Positions 24,299 to 33,055 of a stretch of DNA of 64,000 bases are shown in pieces. The notes below the pieces were generated by a model. The model searched no databases. It was not told where the DNA came from and was given only the letters and a program-made list of their open reading frames with translations. Both the position numbers and the translations under genes were made by a program. Source of the DNA: Halomarina pelagica (lineage in GTDB: Archaea; Halobacteriota; Halobacteria; Halobacteriales; Haloarculaceae); the NCBI RefSeq assembly GCF_024228315.1, contig NZ_CP100454.1, forward strand, positions 2,728,001-2,792,000. The letters are read 5' to 3'. Numbering within the stretch: position 1 is the stretch's first letter; every line of letters starts with the position of its first letter.

Positions 24299-25837
24299 AT
24301 GAGCCAGCAAGTTCAGGAACCCTACGCGCACTACATCGCGGGGGAGTTCGTCGACCGATCCGGTGACGGCGAGACGTTCGAATCGGTGAACCCGGCGACC
24401 GGCGAGTCGCTCGGCGAGTTCCAGCGCGGAACGCCGGAGGACGTGGAACGCGCGGTCGAGGCCGCCGAGAGCGCCTTCGAGGAGTGGCGCTCGCTGTCCT
24501 ACATCGACCGCGCGGAGTACCTCTGGGAGATCTACCACGAGCTGAAGGAGCGACACGAGGAACTCGGACGTGTAGTCACGAAGGAGTGCGGGAAGGAGAT
24601 AAGCGAGGGGAAGGCCGACGTGACCGAGGCCTGGCACATGGTCGAGTGGGCCGCGGGCGACGCCCGCCACCCGAAGGGCGACGTCGTCCCGAGCGAGATC
24701 CCGGCGAAGGACGCCTACATGCGCCGCAAACCGCGCGGCGTCGTCGGCTGCATCACGCCGTGGAACTTCCCCGTCGCCATCCCGTTCTGGCACATGGCCG
24801 TCGCGCTCGTCGAGGGCAACACGGTCGTCTGGAAGCCCGCAGAGCAGACGCCCATGTGCGGCCAGATCATCGCCGAGATGTTCGACTCGACGGGCATCCC
24901 GGAGGGCGTCTTCAACATGGTGCAGGGCTTCGGCGACGCCGGCGCGGCCATCGTCGACAGCGACGTCGACACCGTCCTGTTCACCGGGAGCGCAGAGGTC
25001 GGCCACGAGGTCGCCCGCAAGGTCGCCGAACAGCCCGGCACGCTCGCGGCCTGCGAGATGGGCGGCAAGAACGGCATCGTCGTCACCGAGAACGCGGACC
25101 TCGACGTCGCCGTCCACTCCGCCGTCATGTCGAGCTTCAAGACGACCGGCCAGCGCTGCGTCTCCTCCGAACGTCTGATCGTCCACGAGGACGTCTACGA
25201 CGAGTTCAAGCAGCGCTTCGTCGAGGTCGCGGAGGGGATCTCCGTCGGCGACCCGCTCGACGAGGACACGTTCATGGGGCCGGCCATCGAGCCGGAGCAC
25301 GTCGAGAAGATCCGCAAGTACAACGACCTCGCGCGCGAGGAGGCCACCGAGGTGCTCGTCGACCGCACCGAACTCGACGACTCGGAGATCCCCGAGGGCC
25401 ACGAGGGGGGCAACTGGGTCGGCCCGTTCGTCTACGAGGTCGAGTACGACGACGAGGGCGAGCAGCGCTCCATCCGCGAGGAGGTCTTCGGCCCCCACGT
25501 CGCGCTGATGAAGTATTCCGGTGACATCGAGCGGGCGGTCGAGATCCACAACGACACGCCCTACGGGCTGGCCGGCGCGGTCATCTCGGAGGACTACCGC
25601 CAGATCAACTACTACCGCGACCGCGCGGAGGTCGGCCTCTCCTACGGCAACCTCCCCTGCATCGGCGCGGAGGTCCAGCTCCCCTTCGGCGGCGTGAAGA
25701 AGTCCGGCAACGGCTACCCCAGCGCCCGCGAGGTCATCGAGGCCGTCACCGAGCGCACCGCCTGGACGCTCAACAACTCGAAGGAGATCCAGATGGCACA
25801 GGGCCTCTCGGCGGACATCAAGACGCAGGAGGACTGA
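24299..25837 (+). CDS. NAD(P)-dependent aldehyde dehydrogenase
   Basis: A 512-residue ALDH-superfamily enzyme that oxidises an aldehyde to a carboxylate. Visible motifs are GCITPWNFPVAIPFW (catalytic Asn), FTGSAEVGHEVA (nucleotide binding), ACEMGGKNGIVV (general-base Glu) and TTGQRCVSSERL (catalytic Cys). IREEVFGPHVALMKY and PFGGVKKSGNGYPSAREV are the C-terminal signatures. It resembles the alpha-ketoglutaric semialdehyde or aminoadipate semialdehyde type more than betaine aldehyde dehydrogenase, but substrate cannot be fixed. A TATA-like TTTTTACC near 24265 precedes it. Confidence 0.93.
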   Translation: MSQQVQEPYAHYIAGEFVDRSGDGETFESVNPATGESLGEFQRGTPEDVERAVEAAESAFEEWRSLSYIDRAEYLWEIYHELKERHEELGRVVTKECGKEISEGKADVTEAWHMVEWAAGDARHPKGDVVPSEIPAKDAYMRRKPRGVVGCITPWNFPVAIPFWHMAVALVEGNTVVWKPAEQTPMCGQIIAEMFDSTGIPEGVFNMVQGFGDAGAAIVDSDVDTVLFTGSAEVGHEVARKVAEQPGTLAACEMGGKNGIVVTENADLDVAVHSAVMSSFKTTGQRCVSSERLIVHEDVYDEFKQRFVEVAEGISVGDPLDEDTFMGPAIEPEHVEKIRKYNDLAREEATEVLVDRTELDDSEIPEGHEGGNWVGPFVYEVEYDDEGEQRSIREEVFGPHVALMKYSGDIERAVEIHNDTPYGLAGAVISEDYRQINYYRDRAEVGLSYGNLPCIGAEVQLPFGGVKKSGNGYPSAREVIEAVTERTAWTLNNSKEIQMAQGLSADIKTQED

Positions 25838-25925
25838 CCGCCACCGCCCCTCGGCGGTCCGCGATCCGCGATCCGCGGTAGCGGTCGGTTCGTCTCTTCG
25901 GCGCGTCTCGCGCGGCGATACGTCT

Positions 25926-26011
25926 AGTGGAAACGCGACCGGACGGAGGAGACGCGACTGAACGAGGGGAAGCGATCGAGGGAGACGCGACCGAACGAGA
26001 GAGACGTGACG
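25926..26011. repeat. Degenerate GAGACGCGACYGAACGAG repeats in a gene-poor gap
   Basis: The gap 25838-26216 has no convincing gene. At 25926-26011 an 18-bp unit close to GAGACGCGACCGAACGAG recurs imperfectly four times with roughly 20-33 bp spacing. The left part (25850-25880) holds a short CGATCCGCGATCCGCG repeat. Near 26158 a TATA-like ACATAAAGG stands before no obvious gene. Confidence 0.5.
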
Positions 26012-26216
26012 GACGAAAGGGGCGAAAGGGGAGGCGGGACGGAGTGCCGTCGAGTCCGGGCACCTCGACGGCGTGGTGACGGCGGCCTGCGCGTTTCCGC
26101 GTTACCGAACGAACGAGAAAAGCGCCCGTCCGGCACTCGTTACTCGGGCCGCGTTCGTACATAAAGGTTGGTACCTGCCGCCGTCCCGGTCCCCGCGGCC
26201 GTCGTCGCCCGCGACG

Positions 26217-27011
26217 TCAGCGCCGATCCCGGAGCGCGGGGAACTCCTCGCGCACCGCCTCGATCCGGTCCGCCTCCACGTCCGCGACGACGAGCGCCGG
26301 GTCGTCCCCGCAACTGGCGAGCGGGACCCCCCACGGGTCGTAGACGGTCGAGCGACCGAGGAGGGTCGCGTCGTCGAAGCGTCCCGAGCCGTTGGCCGCG
26401 GCGACGTAGCACAGATTTTCGACCGCGCGTGCGCGTGGCAGCAGTTGCCAGTGCTCGACCCGCGGGTAGGGCCACGCGCTCGGGACGCAGACGAGCGTCG
26501 CGCCCGCGTCCGCGAGGGCGCGGTAGAGTTCCGGGAACCGGAGGTCGTAGCAGGTCGTCGTCCCGATCCTGAACCCGTGGAAGTCGACGACCGGGAGCGA
26601 CTCGCCGGGGACGAGCAGTTCCGCCTCGGCGGAGTCGTAGCCGAAGAGGTGGCGCTTGCGGTAGACCGCCCGTCGCTCGCCCGACCGGTCGAGGAACACC
26701 GACGTGTTTGCGTACCCCTCGTCGGCCGGACCGCCGTCGGTCGTCGAGAGGTCCTCGACGATGCTTCCGGCGACGATCCCGAGGTCGTGCTCGCGGGCGG
26801 CCTCCGCCAGCCGCGAGAGCGTCGGGCCGTCGAGCGACTCCGCGCGGCGGGCGTAGGCGTCGAACGCGAAGTAGCCGACGGTGAACACCTCGGGGAGGAC
26901 GACGAGGTCGGCACCGCGCGCGGCGGCCGCGGCGACCGCGTCGGTAGCGCGCGCGACGTTCCCCGAGACGTCGCCGGCTTCGATCTCCAACTGGGCGAGT
27001 GCGATGCGCAT
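26217..27011 (-). CDS. Carbon-nitrogen hydrolase (nitrilase superfamily)
   Basis: A 264-residue amidase-type hydrolase with the Glu-Lys-Cys triad: Glu in VVLPEVFTVGY, Lys in YRKRHLFGYD and Cys in TTCYDLRFPELYR. It starts MRIALAQLEIEAGDV. Family members cleave non-peptide C-N bonds (omega-amidase, carbamoyl-type substrates). Its closest type by eye is the Nit/omega-amidase-like branch, which is uncertain. It lies 17 bp downstream of the SRPBCC gene on the same strand, likely in one transcript with it and the DUF7123-type gene. Confidence 0.9.
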   Translation of the reverse strand: MRIALAQLEIEAGDVSGNVARATDAVAAAAARGADLVVLPEVFTVGYFAFDAYARRAESLDGPTLSRLAEAAREHDLGIVAGSIVEDLSTTDGGPADEGYANTSVFLDRSGERRAVYRKRHLFGYDSAEAELLVPGESLPVVDFHGFRIGTTTCYDLRFPELYRALADAGATLVCVPSAWPYPRVEHWQLLPRARAVENLCYVAAANGSGRFDDATLLGRSTVYDPWGVPLASCGDDPALVVADVEADRIEAVREEFPALRDRR

Positions 27012-27028
27012 GCGACTCAGGTGGTGGC

Positions 27029-27445
27029 TCAGACCTGCTCCCTGATAGCGGCTTCGAGGTTATCGAGTTCGGCGTCGAGGTTGCGCTTGAAGAACCGTTC
27101 GACCCCGGGGAGCTTCCCGTCGACGACGAACCGATTGGTGAGGCGCGTCCCGCCGTCGGTCGGTTCGAGTTCGTGCTCGCCGACGACTCGCATCACCTTC
27201 GAACGACCGACGAACCGGACGTACCGCGGCGGATCGACGGTCGTCTCCCGCGTCTCGACGGCGATCGTGCGCTTGACGAGCGGGATGGGGAGTTCGACGT
27301 ACCACGTGGCGGTTCGCTCTCCGGTGGTCTCGAAGTCGGTGACGACGCTGATGGGACGCGCCCGCTTCTCCGGGTCGGAGATGAAGTCCCACACGTCCTC
27401 GGGCGGCGCGTCAAGCTCTATGGTCCGCTCTACCCGGACGGTCAT
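27029..27445 (-). CDS. SRPBCC (START-like) family protein
   Basis: A 138-residue helix-grip protein. MTVRVERTIELDAPPEDVWDFISDPEK is the usual opening (split: ELDAPPEDVWDFISDP), and FVVDGKLPGVERFFKRNLDAELDNL the C-terminal helix. Such proteins bind hydrophobic ligands in a central cavity, but the ligand is unknown. It lies between the DUF7123-type gene and the nitrilase-family gene, all on the minus strand. Confidence 0.88.
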   Translation of the reverse strand: MTVRVERTIELDAPPEDVWDFISDPEKRARPISVVTDFETTGERTATWYVELPIPLVKRTIAVETRETTVDPPRYVRFVGRSKVMRVVGEHELEPTDGGTRLTNRFVVDGKLPGVERFFKRNLDAELDNLEAAIREQV

Positions 27446-27478
27446 ACCGGCCCTTCACCGCCTACCGTAAAAAGTGTC

Positions 27479-27703
27479 CTATCCCAGGGTGACGCGCCAG
27501 GTCGTCGACCGCGCTCGCCCCCACTTCTCGATCTCGATGTCGTCGCTCGAGTCGGCGAGACGCGGGAGCCGAGCGCCGACCTGCTTCGCCGTCAGACCGA
27601 TGCTGTCGGCGATGCGCTTCGCCCGGAAGTAACTCTCTCCCTGGGAGACGCTGTCACGCAGGTAGTCGAGGATGCGCTGGTCCTCCTCGCTCAACTCGGC
27701 CAT
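27479..27703 (-). CDS. Small winged-helix protein (DUF7123-type)
   Basis: A 74-residue protein beginning MAELSEEDQRILDYLRDS, then GESYFRAKRIADSIGLTAKQVGARLPRL, a helix-turn-helix with wing, and ending WRVTLG. It matches the haloarchaeal DUF7123 family as I remember it. A GTG two codons upstream (27709) is an alternative start. It heads a probable three-gene minus-strand transcript with the SRPBCC and nitrilase-family genes. A DNA-binding role is inferred. Confidence 0.8.
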   Translation of the reverse strand: MAELSEEDQRILDYLRDSVSQGESYFRAKRIADSIGLTAKQVGARLPRLADSSDDIEIEKWGRARSTTWRVTLG

Positions 27704-27878
27704 AGCCACACTACGTAACTCGACGGATTAACGGTTACGGCATTATACAGAGCCGGGGGAGAGACGCCTCCGAACGGTGTCGTCCCCGGTGGCCCTCGAC
27801 GATCGCAGGATCGATCGGCCGCGGCCGCCGTCGAGCCCGTCCCCCGTCGATCGCGTCACGACGGGCCCCCCGACGGTG

Positions 27879-28076
27879 TCAGGGCCTGTCGTAGACGTGC
27901 AGCGCGGCGATGGCGAGCGCGCCGGCGAGCATCGCCGCCGCGAAGCCCCACGCGGAGAGCACCTGGTTCTCGCCGACCGCGGCCGCGTACATCACGACCG
28001 CGCCGCCCAGCCCGATCAGCCCGAACACAAGCGCGAGCCCGAGTTCCATGTCCGTCGCCGACGCCGTCTCTGTCAT
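27879..28076 (-). CDS. Small two-helix membrane protein (DUF7525-type)
   Basis: A 65-residue protein, MTETASATDMELGLALVFGL onward, with two hydrophobic helices (about 11-31 and 42-61) joined by GENQVLS and ending HVYDRP. It matches a conserved small haloarchaeal family that I recall as DUF7525. Function is unknown. It diverges from the alcohol dehydrogenase. The gap on its other side (27710-27878) shows nothing else. Confidence 0.7.
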   Translation of the reverse strand: MTETASATDMELGLALVFGLIGLGGAVVMYAAAVGENQVLSAWGFAAAMLAGALAIAALHVYDRP

Positions 28077-28183
28077 ACCCGTGGAGCGGACGCGACGGGT
28101 AAAAATACCCCCGGTTCGCGCGAGGGCGTCGGCGACCGCCGCGGACGGAACGGTTACCCCCTCCCGGCGTACAGTCGCGAACG

Positions 28184-29242
28184 ATGCGCGCAGCAGTCCT
28201 CTACGAGTACGGCGAACCGCTGGTCATCGAAGACGTACCGCGGCCGGACCCGGAACCGCACGGCGTCGTCGTCGAGGTCGAGGCCTGCGGCGTCTGTCGG
28301 AGCGACTGGCACGCCTGGATGGGCCACGGCGAGTGGGCCGACGACCGCGTTCCGCGCGGACAGGTGCTCGGGCACGAACCCGCCGGTACCGTCGTCGCGG
28401 TCGGCGAGCGGGTCGCCGAGGTCCGCGAGGGCGACCGCGTCGCGCTCCCGTTCAACCTGGGCGACGGCACCTGTCCGTTCTGCCGGAACGGCCACGGGAA
28501 CGTCTGTCCGAACGGTCTCGGCCTCGGGTTTCACCCCGACGCGCCGGGCGCGTTCGCGGAGCAGGTCCACCTCCCGTGGGCCGACTACAACGCCATGCCC
28601 CTCCCCGGCGACCTCGACGCTCGCGACGTTGCGGCGCTCGGTTGCCGGTTCATGACCGCGTTCCACGCGCTGGTCCACCGCGTCTCCCTCGCGCCGGGCG
28701 ACTGGGTGGCGGTCCACGGCTGCGGCGGCGTCGGCCTCTCGGCCGTCCACGTGGCCGACGCGCTCGGCGTTCGCGTCGTCGCGGTCGACGTGCGCGAGTC
28801 GGCGCTGGACCGCGCGACCGACCTCGGCGCGGACGAGACGGTGGACGCGCGGGACGCGGACGTCCCCGAGGCGGTGCGGGCGATCACCGACGGCGGCGCG
28901 CACGTCTCGCTCGACGCGCTCGGCCGGGCCGAGACGTGCCGGAACTCGGTCGCGTGCCTCCGGCGGCGCGGCGAACACGTCCAGATCGGACTCACGACCG
29001 ACGAAGAGCGCGGCGAGGTCTCGCTCCCGACCGACCGGATGGCGATGGACGAACTGTCGTTTCACGGCTCGCGGGGGATGCCGCCGACGCGGTACGACGA
29101 ACTCCTCGGCCTCCTCTCGTCGGGCGACGTCGACCCGGGGCGACTGGTGAGCCGCCACGTCGCGCTCGAGGCGGTGCCGGAGCGACTTGCGGCCATGACG
29201 GCGTACGAGACGGAGGGCGTCGAGGTGGTGACCTCGTTCTGA
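28184..29242 (+). CDS. Zinc-dependent alcohol dehydrogenase (MDR family)
   Basis: A 352-residue medium-chain dehydrogenase/reductase. Catalytic zinc residues lie in EACGVCRSDWHAWMG and LGHEPAGTVV. The structural zinc loop reads DGTCPFCRNGHGNVC, with Asp where the first of four Cys normally stands, a change also known in haloarchaeal MDR enzymes. The Rossmann motif is VHGCGGVGLSAVHVA. RGMPPTRYDELLGLL lies near the C-terminus. Substrate is unknown. It starts at ATG 28184, opposite the DUF7525-type gene. Confidence 0.9.
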   Translation: MRAAVLYEYGEPLVIEDVPRPDPEPHGVVVEVEACGVCRSDWHAWMGHGEWADDRVPRGQVLGHEPAGTVVAVGERVAEVREGDRVALPFNLGDGTCPFCRNGHGNVCPNGLGLGFHPDAPGAFAEQVHLPWADYNAMPLPGDLDARDVAALGCRFMTAFHALVHRVSLAPGDWVAVHGCGGVGLSAVHVADALGVRVVAVDVRESALDRATDLGADETVDARDADVPEAVRAITDGGAHVSLDALGRAETCRNSVACLRRRGEHVQIGLTTDEERGEVSLPTDRMAMDELSFHGSRGMPPTRYDELLGLLSSGDVDPGRLVSRHVALEAVPERLAAMTAYETEGVEVVTSF

Positions 29243-29289
29243 CGCGCTCTGCGGGAGACCCACGGAGGGGGCGAGCGGCGACCGGACGA

Positions 29290-29865
29290 TCACTCCGCGG
29301 CTTCGGTCTCCGCCCGAGCGTCGGCCGCCTCCCACTCCGCGACGAGGTCGTCCGCGGTGGTGACGGTGGCTCCGTAGACCTCCTCGAGGTAGGCCAGCCC
29401 GCGGCGGTGGTCGGTTTCGGTGAACGCGTCGACGGCGTCGACGGGAACGACGAGGTCGTACCCCCGGAAGAACGCGCTGGCGGACGCGTGGCGGACGCAC
29501 ATGTTCGTGTGGAGGCCGGTCAGGACGAGCCGATCGACGCCCAGGCTACGCAGGTGCTCGTCGAGGCCCGTCCCGTAGAAGGCGTCGTAGGTCCGCTTCT
29601 CGAACACGTGGTCGCCCTTCTCCGGGGCGAGCGCGCCGATCACCTCCGCTCCCTCGGTTCCCTTCATCGCGTGCTCGCCCCAGACGGCGAGTTCGAAGTC
29701 CTCCGGCAGGTGGGCGTCGTTCGCGTAGACGACCGGGACGCCGTGGTCGCGCGCGGCCGGGAGCAGCCGTTCGAGCGTCGGGACGATCCGCTCGGCCCGC
29801 TCGGCGGCGATCTCGCCGGTCACGAAGTCGTTCAACATGTCGATCACGAGTAGCGCGTCGGTCAT
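29290..29865 (-). CDS. Isochorismatase-family cysteine hydrolase
   Basis: A 191-residue hydrolase with the Asp-Lys-Cys triad: Asp in VIDMLNDFVTGE, Lys in VFEKRTYDAFYGT, Cys in LHTNMCVRHASASAFF. The family includes nicotinamidases and N-carbamoyl amide hydrolases. The exact substrate is not evident, though the His-rich metal site of true nicotinamidase is not obvious. It is flanked by the convergent alcohol dehydrogenase and the divergent PEBP gene, so probably monocistronic. Confidence 0.9.
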   Translation of the reverse strand: MTDALLVIDMLNDFVTGEIAAERAERIVPTLERLLPAARDHGVPVVYANDAHLPEDFELAVWGEHAMKGTEGAEVIGALAPEKGDHVFEKRTYDAFYGTGLDEHLRSLGVDRLVLTGLHTNMCVRHASASAFFRGYDLVVPVDAVDAFTETDHRRGLAYLEEVYGATVTTADDLVAEWEAADARAETEAAE

Positions 29866-30008
29866 TGGGATCGTACCCCCGGTCGTCTAGCGGTCGTCGG
29901 CGACGATAACCCTTCTCGGGGCGCGACGCCGCCCACGGGTCGGCCTCGGGGACAGTCCGCGGGATCGCCGCCGCCCTATATGGCGCTCCGGGTCGAACTC
30001 CCGGACCT

Positions 30009-30464
30009 ATGACGGCGCTGTCACTCACGAGTCCGGCGTTCGAGGACGGCGGACGCATCCCCGACGAGTACGGCTATCGGGCGGAGAACGTCAATCCGCC
30101 GCTCGAGGTCGACGGGATCCCCGACGGGACGGAGTCGCTCGCCATCGTGATGGACGATCCCGACGCGATGGAGCCGGCGGGAAAGGTGTGGGACCACTGG
30201 ATCGTCTGGAACGTTCCGCCGGACGCGACGTCCATCCCCCAGGACTGGCGGGCGACCGACGCGGTCGAGGGGCGAAACGACTACGACGAGGTCGGATACG
30301 GCGGTCCGAACCCGCCCGACCGGGAGCACGCCTACCGGTTCGACTGCTACGCGCTCGACACGACGCTCGACCTCCCGGCGGGGAGCACGAAGGCGGACGT
30401 CGAGGCGGCCATCGAGGGCCACGTCATCGAACGGGCGCGGCTGATCGGGCGGTACGCGCCGTAG
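30009..30464 (+). CDS. YbhB/YbcL (PEBP, Raf-kinase-inhibitor-like) protein
   Basis: A 151-residue phosphatidylethanolamine-binding-protein fold. The ligand-site segments are clear: SLAIVMDDPDAMEPAGKVWDHW, and YGGPNPPDREHAYRFDCYAL (both shortened here from longer conserved blocks). Prokaryotic members have unknown ligands, and some inhibit proteases. It is monocistronic, with a CCTATATGGCG promoter element at about 29976. Confidence 0.92.
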   Translation: MTALSLTSPAFEDGGRIPDEYGYRAENVNPPLEVDGIPDGTESLAIVMDDPDAMEPAGKVWDHWIVWNVPPDATSIPQDWRATDAVEGRNDYDEVGYGGPNPPDREHAYRFDCYALDTTLDLPAGSTKADVEAAIEGHVIERARLIGRYAP

Positions 30465-30503
30465 CGCCGACATCGAAGATCACGCCGCACGGCGGGATCG
30501 CTC

Positions 30504-31382
30504 TCACGCGGGCGACCGCGCCGTCGAGGTCCAGCGGTCGCTCGCGTCGAGGTACTCCTCGAACGTGCGCGGGACGAACCCGTACTCGGCGACGAGCGCG
30601 TCCACGTCGATGCCGTAGCCGTGCTCGTCGAACCAGGCGTACATGTCCGCGAGTTCGTCGCCGGCGACCATCCGGTACTCCCCGCGGTCGAGGTGGACCG
30701 CGGTCACGTCGCGATCGAGAGCCGCCGCGAACGCCGCGGCCAGTTCCGAGAGCGTCCGGGCGTCGCCCGCGAGGTCGATCGACGCGCCGACGAACCGGTC
30801 GGGGTCGGCGAACGCGGTCGCGACGAGCCGCCCCACGTCGTTCACGTCGACGAGGTCGAGGCGCGTCCCTACCTCGAGCGGGAGCGCGAGTCGACCGTCG
30901 ACGATCTCCCCGCGCATGCGCTCGAAGTTCTGCATGAAGTACACCGGCCGGACGACCGTCGCCGGGAGGTCGAGTTCGCGCAGGTGTCGCTCGATCGCGT
31001 ACTTCGACTCGAAGTGCTTCAGGCCCGTGTCGCGGTCCGCGCCGGCGACCGAACTGAACACGAAGTGCGGGACGCCGGCCGCGGCCGCCGCGGTCGCGAG
31101 CGTCTCGCCCTGTTCGATCTCGGCGGCGACCCCGTCCTCGAAGAACGTCGTCACGCAGTAGACGCCGTCCATCCCCTCCGCCAGCATACCCATCGTCACG
31201 CCGTCGCGCATGTCGCCCTCGACGACGTTGACGCCCCGGGCCGACAGTTCGCGCGCCGCCTCGCCGTGTGCGTCCCGGGTCAGCCCGTACACCTCGTACT
31301 TGCCGTACTCCCCGGAGAGCAGGTGATCGACGACGCCCCCTCCCTGGGAGCCCGTCGCTCCCGCAACCAGAATCCGTTTCAT
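30504..31382 (-). CDS. NmrA-like NAD(P)-binding protein
   Basis: A 292-residue atypical short-chain dehydrogenase. MKRILVAGATGSQGGGVVDH gives the Rossmann loop. VVEGDMRDGVTM, FVFSSVAGAD and VVRPVYFMQNF follow. The Tyr-x3-Lys catalytic pair of true dehydrogenases is not clear, as in NmrA redox sensors. It may act as a quinone reductase or as a nucleotide-ratio sensor. It lies 40 bp from the convergent PEBP gene. Confidence 0.88.
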   Translation of the reverse strand: MKRILVAGATGSQGGGVVDHLLSGEYGKYEVYGLTRDAHGEAARELSARGVNVVEGDMRDGVTMGMLAEGMDGVYCVTTFFEDGVAAEIEQGETLATAAAAAGVPHFVFSSVAGADRDTGLKHFESKYAIERHLRELDLPATVVRPVYFMQNFERMRGEIVDGRLALPLEVGTRLDLVDVNDVGRLVATAFADPDRFVGASIDLAGDARTLSELAAAFAAALDRDVTAVHLDRGEYRMVAGDELADMYAWFDEHGYGIDVDALVAEYGFVPRTFEEYLDASDRWTSTARSPA

Positions 31383-31626
31383 GGTGATAGTGGAGACGCG
31401 CCGGGAGGAGATAAGGAGTGATAATGATTAGCACGATTTTGGATTCATCCCCCGCCGCGGACCGTCACGGGAGACAGCGCCGGGGATCGGATAGTCACCT
31501 CGCGGCGCGGAACCGACCGTCGGAGCGGCGTGACGTACGCCACGAGGCCGAAGCGGTCGCCCCCGACGGCCTGGGAAACGAACAGTTATAACCACGCTTT
31601 TGTGCCGGGCGTGCGAGGTTCTCGCT

Positions 31627-32049
31627 ATGGCCGACGACGAGGAACGATCGAACGACGAGGAGCGAACGGCAGACGACGACTCCCCCGACGAGTCGGAGGG
31701 GGACGGCGAGAAGTCCTTCCGCGAGCGCGTCGAGGAGATCCGACAGCAGCGCGAGCAGGAGGGCGGCGAGGGCGGCAAGTCCCGCGAGGAGCGCCTGGAG
31801 GAGGCCTTCGGCGGGGGCGGCGGTCCCGGCGGCATGGGCGGCAACCCCTTCGCGCAGATGATGGGCGGCATGATGGGCGGGGGCGGTCCCGGCGGCATGG
31901 GCGGCGGCCCGGGCGGCATGGGCGGTCCCGGTCAGCGCGGCCGCGGCGAGGAGAGCGAGGAACTCGTCCGCGAGGTCCGGAAGGTCCGCGACGAACTCCA
32001 CGACATCCGTCGCGAACTGGAGCGCATCGGCGACGCGCTCGAGGACTGA
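31627..32049 (+). CDS. Acidic protein with Gly/Met-rich centre
   Basis: A 140-residue protein in three parts. The first is a highly charged N-terminus (about 1-62, MADDEERSNDEERTADDD onward). The second is a Gly/Met/Pro stretch (about 63-105, with PGGMGG and MMGGMMGG repeats). The third is an amphipathic C-terminal coiled coil (VREVRKVRDELHDIRRELER). ATG 31627 is chosen because a TATA-like AGTTATAAC lies near 31583 and the upstream frame is short and unlike the rest. I do not recognise the family. The layout suggests an oligomer with a flexible, possibly membrane-touching centre (inference). Confidence 0.7.
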   Translation: MADDEERSNDEERTADDDSPDESEGDGEKSFRERVEEIRQQREQEGGEGGKSREERLEEAFGGGGGPGGMGGNPFAQMMGGMMGGGGPGGMGGGPGGMGGPGQRGRGEESEELVREVRKVRDELHDIRRELERIGDALED

Positions 32050-32077
32050 TCGGGCCTCGAATTCCACTTCTCCCGCC

Positions 32078-32110
32078 GGCGGATGGCGGATGGCGGATGG
32101 CGGATGGCGG
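32078..32110. repeat. 7-bp tandem repeat GGCGGAT
   Basis: About 4.7 copies of GGCGGAT lie in the 68-bp gap between the 31627 gene and the DUF2797 gene, which converge. It may be a slippage-prone microsatellite. Confidence 0.8.
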
Positions 32111-32117
32111 GCGGCGG

Positions 32118-32870
32118 CTAGAACCGCGAGAGGCTCGACTGCAGTTCGCGCTCGCTCGCGCCCTCCCGAAGCTCGTAGCCCACCAGGTCACGGGCGTCCA
32201 CGGCGTAGGTGCCTCCCGCCCGCTCCAGGACGAGGAGTCGCCCCTTCGTGCCGACGACCGTCCCCGTCGCCATGGTCTCGGGTAGCGGCTGGTCGTCGAG
32301 CGCGAGCCCGTAGTCGAACGCGAACCGGTCGACGACGTCGAAGCCGTCGAGCAGCGCCTCCCACGCCGCCTCGTCGACCGCCCGGTGGAGTCCGGCGACC
32401 TTCTCCGGGACGCGCACCCGGTCGGTGATCGACCGCGCGATCTCGGCCTCGAGTTCGCGCGCGATGCGCCCGTTCGAGACGGTGTGGACGTGCGCCGCGC
32501 GATCGGCCCCCTGTTCGCGCAGCCGCGTCTCGAGGCGTTCGAGCCGGGTGACGCCCACCTTGAACGTCGCGGGCGCGAACGCCGCGAGATAGACGGCGTG
32601 CTCCCGATAGCAGTCCATCTCGTCCTTCAGACACGTCCCGGTGCAGCGCGCGCAGACCCACGTGGAGGCGTGCGCCTCGCAGTACGGTGCGGTCGGATTC
32701 GAGCACGGCACGTGGCCGTCGGCGGTGAGCGCGCCGGCACAGTGACGCGACCCGAGGCCGTACTCGAGTCGCTCGTCGGGGAGGAGCGGGATCGGCTCGA
32801 CCGCCCCCGAAGCCGCGTCGCTCGTCACGAGGAGGGCGAGGTCCGGACGCTGGTAACCGACGACCTGCAC
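32118..32870 (-). CDS. DUF2797 protein (Cys-rich, GIY-YIG-like)
   Basis: A 250-residue protein with a Cys/His-rich centre: RHCAGALTADGHVPC, APYCEAH, WVCARCTGTC and EMDC, likely a zinc site. It is followed by HAVYLAAFAPATFKVGVTR, which resembles the GIY-YIG nuclease core by eye. DUF2797 function is unknown. GTG 32870 (VQVVGYQRPD) is chosen. A TATA box (complement of TATATA, 32893-32900) lies 24-31 nt before it, which predicts a leaderless transcript and excludes the 62-residue upstream extension. Confidence 0.85.
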   Translation of the reverse strand: MQVVGYQRPDLALLVTSDAASGAVEPIPLLPDERLEYGLGSRHCAGALTADGHVPCSNPTAPYCEAHASTWVCARCTGTCLKDEMDCYREHAVYLAAFAPATFKVGVTRLERLETRLREQGADRAAHVHTVSNGRIARELEAEIARSITDRVRVPEKVAGLHRAVDEAAWEALLDGFDVVDRFAFDYGLALDDQPLPETMATGTVVGTKGRLLVLERAGGTYAVDARDLVGYELREGASERELQSSLSRF

Positions 32871-32892
32871 GCCAGTGAGTCGGTGCGCGTTC

Positions 32893-32900
32893 GATATATA
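32893..32900 (-). promoter_or_regulatory. TATA box of the DUF2797 gene
   Basis: The minus strand reads CAGTATATATCG across 32890-32901. Its distance to GTG 32870 places transcription start at or within a base or two of the start codon, which decides the gene start. The divergent PAP2 gene has its own TATA-like AAGTATATGC near 33017. Confidence 0.65.
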
Positions 32901-33055
32901 CTGTCGGCTACTCGTCGCGCGGGGGAGGCACCAGGCGTGCTCCCCGGCGGCGTCCGTTGCCCGACGGCGGCGGACGCAGACCCGCACCCGAACGAGAATT
33001 GACGCGTAACCAACAAGTATATGCTCGAGGGTGTCGCTACAGACGCGATAGCGCA

